A stretch of DNA of 64,000 nucleotides, from positions 1 to 64,000 of the forward strand of contig WIXG01000176.1 in the NCBI GenBank assembly GCA_009869945.1, read 5' to 3'. The notes beneath the pieces were generated by a model. That model saw only the letters and a list, made by a program, of their open reading frames with translations, did not search any database and was not told the origin of the DNA. The translations under genes were made by a program, and so were the position numbers. The stretch is from Mesaphorura yosii. Lineage: Eukaryota; Arthropoda; Collembola; Poduromorpha; Tullbergiidae. Below are positions 1 to 10,894 of this stretch, in pieces (within the stretch, counting starts at the first letter, position 1; every line of letters begins with the position of its first letter).

Positions 1-34
1 GGGGGGGGAATTGCTACCAATTTCCTAAGCTCAC

Positions 35-127
35 CTTCCAGTACATCACTCCAGTTCTTGCTTCCAATTCTTCGACAGTAAGCTTATCGCCTTCGCGTGG
101 ACCGGAAATGTAGTTGATTTGAACCAT
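35..127 (-). CDS. Acireductone dioxygenase, first exon only (partial)
   Basis: Acireductone dioxygenase (ARD, ADI1 family) oxidises acireductone in the methionine salvage pathway. Only 31 codons are visible. The exon starts at MVQINYISGP and ends in LEARTGVMYWK, followed directly by a GTGAGC donor in phase 0. The LTVEELEARTGVMYWK stretch matches the N-terminal block of animal ARDs, where a segment of the type LGVLYWKL sits at the same distance from the initiator. The metal-binding cupin core would lie in later exons beyond the left edge. No upstream in-frame ATG is needed. The call rests on one short motif, so another protein sharing this N-terminal block is possible. Confidence 0.6.
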
Positions 128-1323
128 TTTGAGACTTGAGGAGTTGTGGCACTGGATGTTCCACACTGGACACTGGATACGTTGCTGCTGAGAAGATCTC
201 GCTTGATCGAGTGGTACGATTTGAGCTGGCACTCCAGCTTTAAATACTCACTTGTCCACTTACAAGTCATGGAACATGTTATAATAACCTACTTATCAGG
301 ATCAGGACCATGCAACCAGTTACATTGCATCACCTTCTCATGACCACGTTAGTAACAGACCAGCCCAGGAGCACACTTCATACAGCTGACGGATGACAAC
401 GACAGCTGAGAATGAATCGCGTTCACGCTGCCATTCTATGACTTGGGAAAGTCACTTTCATACATAGTAACAGAACGTTATTGCGTTTTGCAACGCGCCC
501 TATCAGACCATATACCGAGTGCTTATTTTTAACAATACCTACACCACGACAAAATGGATGGACAGACATCACGAAGAAAGCTCGTGAATACGTAGCTACA
601 TGGTTAATTGGAACTGGATTCCCAATTAAAAGTGTTGTACGAATGTAACACGCTTAATATGCTGAATTGCGTAGTCTGGTATGGGCTGATCTGTCGATGT
701 CACAATCCCCACACGTCCAGCTTGTCTTTATTCAAGGTGAACAAATTGGCAGTAAGTCGTAATCTGTACTGGGAAGAGTGTGATATCTGATAATCTGATG
801 CAATGCAGAGCCTTGTCGGACACGAAGGTAACAGCTGAATGTAGCCTTAACCTCGACTCTGACCTCTGAGGTGGGATGCTAATGGGACTAATCCTAATCC
901 TAGAAAGTGAAACTATCCTCATGAACGTGATCTGAGAACATGCAGCGCGATGCTGTAATAACTGATAAGATGCACGCACGCCACAATGTTCCTGATTTGG
1001 ATTTAATTTTCTTTGCATGCATGCATTGTGTTCATGTCAGGCGAGTGAGTGTTCCAGGCACTGGACGAGAATCATCCAGCGTCATGCCAGCCACATCTGC
1101 AGCATCTGCGAGATTGGCCAGGCCACGAGGCACACGCATGAAAACCTAGCCAAGCGCGGTCACTTAATTATACTATGCGACGAGATGAGGCCATACATTT
1201 TATGAACAGACTGCACAAACGTGTACATGTGACAAATAGAACAACAAACATGCCAGAATGTGAGACTCTTTATGTACACGGTTAAGCAATTCGGCAGTTA
1301 ATGCACTGTTATCAACATTATTT
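128..1323. other. Intergenic, no gene seen
   Basis: This lies between the divergent start of the ARD exon and the 3' end of the C-type lectin. Short open frames on both strands resemble nothing known and lack partner exons with matching splice phases. The promoter of the ARD gene should be in the part next to 128, but I see no clear TATA or initiator element. Confidence 0.4.
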
Positions 1324-2070
1324 TTATTGAATTGCTTTCTGGCATACAAAGTGCAAAGTCTCCCAACAAGACGTCTCTTTCCAGTAGACATCTCTTGCAT
1401 TGTGACCTCGCTCATTGGTACTATACTGAATTGATACACAATTATTGACATCGTCCACAACCGAATTGATGTGCGTTAAAAACTCGTAATTAAAATACAT
1501 AAAGTCGCGACTCGTTGATTCCCAAATGAATCTCCTTTCTGTTTTGACATCATTGCCCGACGTCCAAATGCCGTCTTTTTCTTTTATACCTAATTTTAGG
1601 CCAAGATAATCGTTCTATACAGATGATAAGATTTGGCTTGTTTGTCTTACCGAATTTGTTTAGATACCGAAGCAGTGCTTGCTCCTTCTCATTGTCCTCA
1701 ATTGTGACCAATTGCATGTTTTTATTCCGGCAATGGTACATCGCATCAACAAAATCCGCCTTAAAGTGGCTCAGGGAGAAGTTCGGGGTTGAGTCAGCGT
1801 CCTTAGCATTCTCGAGTCTTAACGGGCTCGATTCAGCTGTATTTCAATTATCATCAACACTGATGAGTAGTCAGCGGTCAGCAAATTGTGATCGTCTTGC
1901 TTACCATCTTCGCTGAAAAGTCTCAATTTTGGGGACTGTGACTCTCCAAAGCTCTTTTCGTATACCAACGACACATTCAAGGCAACAGGCCACACACAGA
2001 CAAGGGTAAAACTGGAAAATGTGAGAATTTTTGCAAGAAATTGAGCCTGGTTAGCGATTTTGTAAAGCAT
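1324..2070 (-). CDS. Secreted C-type lectin domain protein
   Basis: Three exons (1905-2070, 1651-1836, 1324-1589) join in phase to give 205 aa. The N-terminus has a hydrophobic run (FLAKILTFSSFTLVCVWPVA) that looks like a signal peptide. A single C-type lectin fold follows: FVDAMYHCRNKNMQLVTIED, then IWTSGNDVKTERRFIWES, then NCVSIQYS, and finally SCWETLHFVCQKAIQ and the stop. The conserved disulfide cysteines are present. The usual EPN/QPD sugar-specificity triplet and WND motif are not evident, so calcium-dependent sugar binding is doubtful. Arthropod proteins of this type act in recognition or agglutination in haemolymph. Introns are 61 and 68 bp. The stop codon is embedded in an AATAAA at 1323-1328, so the 3' UTR may be extremely short. 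The exact start codon is the least certain part. Confidence 0.82.
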
Positions 2071-3089
2071 TTTGACTGGAGCAACGAGACTGGGAGCTCA
2101 CATTCTTACAGTTCGATGATGAACTCGAACTGCAACATTCTTATCTTCTGTGGTACAAAATGTCGTCTATCTACAACATTCATTATTACATTTCTTCATT
2201 CGAATCTGCATCGGAAACTGGGTCTTGTTAGCATAAGTGTCGCTGTGTTCGATTAGACGTTCGAATTCGGGATGGAAAGCCCAAAAAGTATGCTGATGGC
2301 TTAAAAATCCCAAGCACTCGCTATCATCAGTTGACAAACAGAAACAAGCCGCACTGATTTGTCAATAAGCAAATGCACATACAGAACGAACTCGCAGTGT
2401 TTTCCCCAATTCCTTCGACAATGGATCGCATGATAGTGATGAGATGATATGTATCTTTCAATCAATCGACATTCCAGGTAAGACCAGTGATCAATAACCC
2501 ATTTATGAGATGTCAATGTTCAGTAGCCGAATGCACGCATGTCATGGCAGTTTAAATTTTTTGGCTAGCACCCAGCGACACAGCACAGCCAAAGCACATG
2601 TGACTTGACAGAGGAGTGGATAGGCTCTTCATGGAGGCTGTAGAGGTGATTTTTTGTTATGGTCGTAGTCGAAGAACCGAGAGCGGCTTTTTGTGCAGGT
2701 TTGCAATGCAACGACAATGAAGTGAATTAAGGAACATGTGTCGTGCTTCAACTTGACTGGAGGCTCGACACCATTTTTTGTTTGCATAAAATAAGTGTGA
2801 GCAATTAAATTATTAACAGAATATAAACGTTCAAGTGCTCATTGCAATTAACAAATCAAATTAAGAGCGGCGTCACGAAGAGCTTACTTTGTTAACTTTT
2901 ACGTTCCGTGATTGTGACTGGAGCTGAAACCTGAGCCGAGCTCTTTTCTTATGATGCACAATTTGCGCTGAATTAATTACGGGTACGTTATCTGGCTGTT
3001 AACGATTTGGAGGAGATTTATGATTGAAAAACATGTGAGATCCGATGATGGTTAATATCAATTTGGTTAACTATTTTCTCAGAGCTGAG
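2071..3089. other. Divergent intergenic region between lectin and Nse4
   Basis: The region upstream of both the lectin (-) and Nse4 (+) starts should hold their promoters. A possible 48-bp 5' UTR intron of Nse4 lies at 3035-3082 (GTGAGA...TTTTCTCAG), just before the preferred ATG. An in-frame ATG at 3045 lies inside that putative intron. No other coding signal was found. Confidence 0.35.
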
Positions 3090-4925
3090 ATGTATCCCCC
3101 AAGCAAGAGGCTTCGACCCCTGGATCCGTCCGGTTCAGATGATGAGGACTCTGACGACTCATCTGACACCCCTGAAGAGCTGGATCCCGTTGCACTGGAA
3201 GGACTCGTTAGCCCAAGCGGAGGGGACAACATCAATCAAGAAATCGAACATACAACAACGCCCGCAGTTCCGGACAACGGGGAAGTTCTCAGTCAAGAAC
3301 TCAACCCAGCTCTTCAATTTCCATTAGACGCGTTCGATTTGTTTCCAAGTGGCGGCCCCTACGAACCTTCTTCAAGTTTTACTCTCATGGATTTGCCACC
3401 ACCTACTCCAGGAGGCCCGAGCAGAGAGTCGCCAGTACTTACGTCTAGTGCTAGGAGAGACTCGCCACAACCGAGTACAAGTAGGGCCGCCATGGCCGCA
3501 GGGTTGGGGCCAACCATCACTGAGCCTCAGCCTGGACCGAGCAAGGCTGCAACGGCTGCCTTGACCAGACAACAGCAGTCAAGCGCGAGGTTGAATCCGA
3601 AACCGACACTCACCATACCAAAGGCGCCCAGGCCAATAACGGCTGTGAGATCAAACAAGAACGATCCGACTGGAAAGTCAAGCTCTAAATCTTCACTTCG
3701 TCGAATTTACGGCGATTTAATAGAAAGATGTCAAGGTTTTGAGGACAAGGAGGGACTCGAGAGCGATCTGCAGAAAGTAATGACGGCCAACATTTCCGAA
3801 GGAAGTCGGCTTTTTGAAGGACTGAAACGTATTGGAGGTAAGTCCTTTAGACGAAACCCTGCCCGCTAATATAATTGTATGCTGGCTTACACAACTCTTG
3901 TCTGTCCAGGCGGTCCTGGTGACATGTTGATGGCGTTTCTTCACACGCAAATGTGCTCGCAAGTAATTAGGTACAAATCGTACACGATTGGCAGCACAAC
4001 ATCAGGATTTAAACTGGATCTGTTGTTAAAAGCTATGGTATGTAATGTGCATTCTATTTTTTACTGTGTTGTGCAGTAGGTTCTGCTTTGCTTAATTTGA
4101 TTTGTGCACTTAACAGCTGGGGGAGCATAAAGCTGCAGGGAATGATCTGTATTCCCCGAGAGTACTGACCCAGCAGGTGTCTAAGGAGGCTGCAAACGCG
4201 TGCAGATCTGTTCCGTTCCTGGGATGCCTTGTTGGAACCTTCGATCGTAAATTGATAACTGCGGATACTCACAAGGAGAAAAAACAACGAGCCCCACCAC
4301 GTAAACGAGTGATAGATCCGAATCAGACAGCAACTCAGCATGAGGAGATTAGCGTTAGACGTGGAGAAAAGGAAAACAAGAGTCCTGAAACTCTGAAACA
4401 AGAAATATTTAAAATTCTGAGGAAGTTTCACCGCACAGGCACAGAAGAGACGAATCTGCTTGAATTTACAATTGACAAGAGCTCCTTCGCAAACTCGGTG
4501 GAGTATTTGTTTTATGTTGGTTTTCTAATCCGAGACGGCTACATCTCCCTGTCCCGCAGCAAAGGTATGGCTCACAATGTGTTCTTTTGGTGATAATGTC
4601 AATTGTCAATTCTTACTGAAATAGGTAAAGATAAAGATAAAAAGCCTGGGGATTCAGCCTTGGTCATAAAACCGGACAAGCCGATCCAAAAACAAATGCT
4701 GGCGGGTGAGGAAGACTCCGGAGTTTGTCGAAATCAATATATTCTATCGTTTTCACCAAGGCTGTGGAAGGTATCGCCCGTAGCGTCAAGTCATTTTAAT
4801 CATGTGCATGTTCTCGGTTCCAAAGCATTAATTTGTGTCTAATTTTGTCTGTCTAGCAACTGTCTGCTGCCGCGACTGGAGATGACATCATCAGCATGTT
4901 CAAAACAGTTACCACGCGCTCCTGA
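3090..4925 (+). CDS. SMC5/6 complex kleisin subunit Nse4 (EID family)
   Basis: Five exons (3090-3837, 3910-4037, 4117-4564, 4625-4770, 4857-4925) give about 512 aa. Nse4 bridges the SMC5 and SMC6 heads and binds Nse1/Nse3 in the nuclear DNA-repair complex. The N-terminal third is acidic, Ser/Pro-rich and probably disordered. LRRIYGDLIERCQGFEDKEG begins the Nse3-binding helical region. The diagnostic C-terminal winged-helix block is clear: FTIDKSSFANSVEYLFYVGF, LIRDGYISL, then NQYILSFSPRLWK. Animal Nse4 proteins are usually 350-400 aa, so the extra length comes from the disordered N-terminus. I chose the ATG at 3090 because a good acceptor lies just before it. The ATG at 3045 would add 15 residues. 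The gene is convergent with the TMEM229-like gene. Confidence 0.85.
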
Positions 4926-5458
4926 CTGGACTTTCTCTAGGCACCGCACTGTTGATGCAGTGTCAAACTGTCGCTGTAAATACGTAGATTGTTAATTAAT
5001 TGTGCTCTATTCGAAAGTGAGCAGCACTTGGTTGGATTGTTTTGCAAAACCTGTGAGGATTGCAAGCTTGAGCAAATAGTTAAGTTAGTAGAAAAATATA
5101 TTTTTTGCTTTGTGTTTAAATGGATCTTTTAATCTTTAACTAACCGATCTTTAGCTGTCTTCTAATCGTTGTTCTAGTAAAATATGTAGTAGCTCATATA
5201 ATAATTTTTACGAATGAACTTACTTAAAAACTTAGCTTAGAAGGATAGAATGTAAAGTCAATTAAAGGGTGACATCTTCAACATTAATACTTCGTAATCG
5301 TTGACCAGCTTCATCAAAGAAGGCTGCAAGTGGACTTCGTGCCTTCATGTCCTGAGATACACGTTAAGTTTTATTCAAGTTAGGGCACGTCTTAACCCTA
5401 TACGATTTCTTGTTAAGTGCGTTTTTTAATGTCTAGTAGTTAGTATAGCATGAATAAA
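4926..5458. other. Convergent 3' intergenic region
   Basis: This AT-rich segment between the stops of Nse4 (+) and the TMEM229-like gene (-) probably consists of the two 3' UTRs. I see no additional coding potential. Confidence 0.4.
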
Positions 5459-6231
5459 TTACTTCAATTGCATCGCAATCGGACCATGAATCCAATGAAG
5501 TTGTTGGAATCGTCCCACGATGATACTTTCGCATACGAGACCAGAGAGCAACCAAAACGGAGCGTACTCAAGTGTAATGAGTCCCAGAAGATTGTACTTG
5601 AAGCCTCTGAAACATGCATGTATCAGGAAGGCACCTTTCTCAGCACTGGACACATAAGGTCCCGAACTCTAAAACTTACGAGTAGTCCCAAGGACACGCA
5701 TTGAAATGTCTTAGAATGAGACCGGATGAGAATTCCCATGTGTAGATCACCAGGAGATATGAGATTGCTCTGATTGGAAGTGGAATTGACTTTTTCTTAA
5801 AGTAATACGTCATTTCTTCGAGTACAAGTCCACATGTTCCGTAAATGAGTAATGACCACAGACTAGAATTTCCTGCAGGTGCACAATTAGGAATTCGTAC
5901 GAATTAGAAATTGACTGCACTGCACGTTCTGCACATTGAATCGTTGATTACCTGTCATTTTGAAATCTCGCGTTTCAATGAAGTTCCAAATCGCAGTAAA
6001 GTTAACTTCAATGAAGTATCCATGCAGGGCGAAAATGTAGAATCGCAGCAGAAGTGATAGATTTTGTTTGGAGTACACGAGCATGCCCTTGCGTGGTTGT
6101 GGTTTGAAGTTCACTTCTGTCTTAAAATCATGCGACGGCGATGCCGAGGCTGATGCGAGTGCTTCTGCCGCTGTTGGATTGTTGAGTATTTTGTCAACAT
6201 GAGTATGAGCTCGGTTCCGGGTTTCCGCCAT
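5459..6231 (-). CDS. TMEM229-like multipass membrane protein
   Basis: Three exons (5952-6231, 5680-5872, 5459-5606) give 206 aa. A polar N-terminus rich in Ala/Ser (about residues 1-60) is followed by the family core. RFYIFALHGYFIEVNFTAIW forms the first membrane block. SSLWSLLIYGTCGLVLEEM forms the second. AISYLLVIYTWEFSSGLILR and HFNACPWDYS follow, then GFKYNLLGLITLEYAPFWLL. The HGYFxEVxFTA, NACPWDYS and GLITLEYAPFW motifs are the hallmark of TMEM229A/B proteins, whose biochemical role is unknown. Introns are 72 and 79 bp. An upstream in-frame ATG at 6396 exists, but the added sequence does not look conserved, so MAETRNRAH is preferred. Confidence 0.85.
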
Positions 6232-8895
6232 GGTTGGCTCTTGGCTGACGGAAGACGTGAACTTTCTTATCAAACTGCCACTGTCGCCAGTTCCGAAATA
6301 TGAAGCCGGCTGCTGTGTGCATCGGGACTCGAGCTCGGGGCAAATGTCATTCTGTATCTGTTTCGAGCACAAAGTGAGAATGAGAATATGCAACAATCAG
6401 CAAGACTCTTAGCTTTTGACAAAAACATTTTATGGCACGAATGTGATGGTACACGACTTTATGTGCTGAGCTTGCCGAGTTCTCATTTCTTCTGGATAAA
6501 TTCGTACACTACACACAAGTACGCAGGAAAGTTTCCAATATCACAAGAACCGCAATCTTATCATACCTATGTGGTTTGCCCTCTGCCGACTTCACGACGA
6601 TGACTATGTCTGCGATAAAAAGAATTTCTTTGCTATGTCTCACCTTTTCAATCAAAACTCAGTCTTAGTTAGCGCATTAACAGAATGCGATACGTACGTT
6701 AAGACTTGCTGTCTGCGAATAGCATAATTGCCACAAGGAAACGACGATCAGAAAAAAGTGATTGGGTAATGCAATCTTAAATCTTATCAGTACACACGAC
6801 GAAATGAATTATGCAACTGTGGCCATGGCATGGCTTGAGAATTCTTGAAGCACCCAGCGACATAAATGTCTCAACGCTGCTGCGCGTGCCTGCAGTATTA
6901 TAGCGTATATGAAATGTGAGAAAAATTGCAAGCATGAAATTAGAATGAAATTGCAATGTTGTCAATCCAGTTTTTTGCGAGCAGCATTGTTAAGCAATAC
7001 GCAATAATGCGTGTCAGCGGCACAACCTTCGCAACAATGTTTTGTGTACTGTATGAGACATGACGTGAATTAACTTCATTTCCTTCTAAGTAGTTAATGA
7101 AGTCCAGGCACACTACTGACCAACGAATATTTTAACAGGAACTCACGCACGCGTATTTTGTTGATGGCTGAAATTCCAGGTTTAACGTTCAACAGTTGAG
7201 TATGCCGTGTTACGTTTCTCAGTCTTTTCTTTTGCAATTGCTTGAAACTAGGAGGCCAATTGTCAATTTACGGTAAGCTAAACGGTAATCTCGATCCCGA
7301 AATAAATGAAATAGCAAATAGCAAGCACACTTCACAACACAGGCACAATTGAATGAAAGCTTCAGGTTTTGTTAAGTTTTGGAATGCTGAAGGTCGTCAG
7401 CTGTGAACGTGCTTTCTAGGGTGTCGGTGTTCGGTTCGGTTCTAAAAAAAAATTCACTTGTTCTCCTTTCTCTGTCTATTCTATCGTACTGGAACCTACT
7501 GCAACACAACAACCTTGACAGAATGGATGATGACCTACATGATTAGGAGAGAAAGCTTTTGCGTCGGTGAAAGTTGCGCGTTTCGTTAACATGTGCTCGC
7601 CTACAGCCAGAATCCAGACGAGGAGAAAGGTTCCGTTTTGAGCGTACTGGAAACACTGCGCTGCGTACTGCATACTGCAGCTTCTGAAGTCAGACAATTC
7701 AATTCAAACAAGAATTCAAGAATTTTATATTCTTTTGTATCAAATTTATTACCTTGAAATTAAACTAAGTGCCTAATACTAGAATTTTATACTCTTACAA
7801 GACACTTGACGTATAACATATGATACGCATAAGCGGAAAGTGAAAGAGAGCGCTGGAAGTCTACACTCTCTACAATGCGTGTGCGTGCGCATGTAATCAA
7901 CTACCTGGAATTCTGCGATTGGAAATGAAGACAGAAAAGAAGAGTAAATATAATACAATTACGCAAAATTGTTGCGTTGTAGTTGGGTTTGGAATATTGT
8001 AATGGGAATTAGGATTCTTTGATGCTCCAGTTTTGTTCATTTCCAGTCACTCTTCAACTATTTAACAGACTCCACTGGCCACAAGCATACTGTTACATTA
8101 GGCATAACAAGTATCACCGGTATTTCGTCTCACATGATTGAGAAGTCTATTCTACAAAAGTAATTAATGCTTCAGATCACTAATATAAAAGCTTGGTTCA
8201 GATCAGTAAAATAACTGAAATCAAGGTTATTTAAGTTCAAACAGAAGATAATACTACAAAACAAAAAATGAAAGGCCTGGAATTGAAATAATTGAAGTCC
8301 ATCGAAGCATTGCTGCATAAATCATAGAAATTATAGTTTACAATGCCTGTAATTAACATGGCAAACTGTACATAACGCATATTTATATTTTGAGATCAGT
8401 GAATTTCAATAACTAATAACTGTGATTACAGATAAAGCTATAACCTGCAATTTCCAATTTGGGGTTTAAGGCATACTATTTGATGCGCAATAGTAAATGG
8501 CAACCGTAATTAGATTGAGTCACTAAAGAATGTAACAATAGTACAATAATTGAATACTTACTCAAAATATGACACAAAAGAGTGCGGAACATTGAAACAG
8601 CTTTGGAAAGTCTCAAAACGTCGTGAATTTGCTGCAAACGTAAATCTCGTCACATCTCTCACGTTCATTGCAACTTTGCAACTAGGGTCGCTAGTCTAAT
8701 ATTTTGTTGCATGTATTAGTTTATAGCTACAGTTTTCTATAATACAAATCCTTCGATTGGTTTTAAAAGGCATATCCACTCTATCATTAATAGTGACAGT
8801 TATAATTAGTTCATGAGGTTCCCAAGCAGAATAACAGAACACGGAATTACTATAATTGTTGGATGGATGTTCGTTTTGAGCCGACAAAGGCGACT
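6232..8895. other. Long AT-rich intergenic region
   Basis: No gene can be supported. One minus-strand frame at 7476-7697 contains a hydrophobic stretch (NGTFLLVWILAVGEH) followed by a short Cys-containing tail (HHPFCQGCCVAVGS). It could encode a small secreted peptide, but there is no family match and no supporting exon. The segment 7700-8700 is AT-rich and empty on both strands. Confidence 0.35.
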
Positions 8896-10894
8896 TCATC
8901 GACTCCAATCGTCACCGTCAATGTCTCTCTCTAATCCTGCCGGTAATTTTATTTTGTTTGAAGACGGTATGTCTCCACTGTCAGAGTCCAAATCCTCGTC
9001 ATCAAAATCTCCTTCGCGGTTCTCTTGTTTAAGGTTCAATACGGCGTCCGAATTTCCAAGTAGTGCCTGGAAGACAGCAATTATTCATTAGATAAGCCGA
9101 ATAAGCCCGGAGGGTTGTCAAAAACTTGGAATCTCTAGGTTGCATACCAGTGGAAAGGGTTGAGGGTCAGAGTCAGAAGTTGCGGAAGGTGTGCCTGATT
9201 TCGGCTTCTTTGGCATTATCGTAGTAGTCAAGTATGCTCCAAGGGTCTTTTCTTGAATACTCAACCGCTTTGCCGCGTCTGGCAATGTTATTTGACCGGC
9301 CCTTAACAAATTTAACACTTGGTAGTAGTTAAAGTTTGTATCTTGCGTATGTGGCATTTTCAGATATCCATGCAGCTGTTAGGAAAGAAATAAAATACAA
9401 ACACTCTTAAAATGCGTACACTTTTAAAAGCCCAGGAAACGTAACATTTGAAAGAATAAACAACAAACCTCTCTGTATCTGGAATATAAAGTTGAATACG
9501 ACACTCCTAGAATTTCAGCGGCCTGCTTCATTTCCATCTTCTTAGACCGTATTGCGTGCATAATTTTCTTTGTCGTTGGTTCGTCCCAGAATTGTGGCCT
9601 GGATCCACCTCTGAAAAAGCAAAATATTAACATTAGCTATTTTGCAAATAGCAAATACGTCAAAGATTCTCGGATTGATTTAATCACCTTTCTATGTAAT
9701 CTGTCATTTTTACAATGTTAGCAAGGTCCTCTGCCGTGATGTCATCGTCTTCCAACGGATCTCCTTCCATTTCTTCATCCGGATCGTCTTGCTCGTCGCT
9801 TTGAACAGTTCCACCTCCCGGTAAAGGCGTCTTTCGTTTCGACTTCTTTCCTCCACGACCCAAGGCAAAGTGAGGGTCTAATAAATTCCCGAAGGCGAAA
9901 TCGTCGTACCCACTTGTTGTGCCCCCACATTCGTTCGGAGTGCTGTTGTGCTGGTTAGGAATTCCCTCTGTAGTCAATTATCACAAATTAACTTGACCCA
10001 ATAGGCCTAACTTCCCAGTACAAATAAAACATACCCGTTGAAGCTTCTTTGTGGGCACTGGAACTAGGACGTCCACGCTTGCGTTTAGGTGGAGCCTCCT
10101 TCATTGATCCACCACCATCCGACGTGCCATCATAGCATACATTCGGCGGAGAAGGCGGCAAGTCCTCCTCGCCGCTTTCATTTCCGAATTCATTGGAATC
10201 ATTCTTTCCACCATTGCTTCCCCCTGTAATGTCTGCCAGTCCCTTCACCTGCAAACTCTCAGCTGCCTTGAGAAGTGATGACAATTGATCCTGTGATAAA
10301 ATATTCGCCATTTAAACCCCTGTACAATTATTAAGCAGGTTAGAATCTTATTGTTTACGTGTGCAACATTAATTTCGCCTTGGTACATAAATTCAATAAT
10401 TGCTTGAATGTCTGTGAATTTCATGTCTTTCAGGATAACCAGAGTCGAATTTTGCTGAGGATATTCACAGAACACTTGCTCAAAGTATTTGGAACACGCC
10501 GATAAAACCATCTGCAAATATTCAAAAATCAATATATTAGATCATCAATTCGTAGCTAATTGCCAACCGCACTACCCACCTTGTGACATTTTATCGTCTT
10601 CCCTTCGCATGCCACCAAGACATCCGTGAACGTTTCGTTGAGAAGTAACTGATTAAACATGTGAAGTAGATTATTGGGATGATACTTCCATTTAAGGCAA
10701 TAACCATGAGCTGCGTTGCTGTTTTCACGGCTGTTTCCTCCAGGAAAAGAGGACAAGGAATTCATGGAATTGTGGTTTGTAATTGTTGTACTATTGTTGT
10801 TATTGTGGAGCGAGTAATTGGTTCCAACCATCATGCCTTTTGTGGAAGAATTCGGCATGAATGGTGATAGTCCAATGCCACTGTTACTTGCCAT
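8896..10894 (-). CDS. BTB domain / pipsqueak-HTH transcription factor
   Basis: Seven exons (10580-10894, 10359-10511, 10035-10290, 9688-9967, 9469-9610, 9148-9375, 8896-9066) join in phase to 514 aa. An Asn/Ser-rich N-terminus of about 65 residues precedes a BTB domain of the arthropod TTK type: YCLKWKYHPNNLLHMFNQLL, TFTDVLVACEGKTIKCHKMV, LSACSKYFEQVF, FMYQGEINVAHDQLSSLLKA and ESLQVKGLAD. An AT-hook-like KRKRGRPSSS follows. The pipsqueak helix-turn-helix is MKQAAEILGVSYSTLYSRYR. The next exon has a second, degenerate HTH-like unit, ITLPDAAKRLSIQEKTLGAY. The C-terminus is acidic. Proteins of the bab/pipsqueak/lola group bind DNA through the psq motif and multimerise through BTB. The paralogue cannot be assigned safely. 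Confidence 0.88.

Noticed and set aside
1-8. Run of eight G at the extreme left edge.
   Set aside because: Could be a contig-end artefact or a plain intronic homopolymer. Nothing can be concluded from it.
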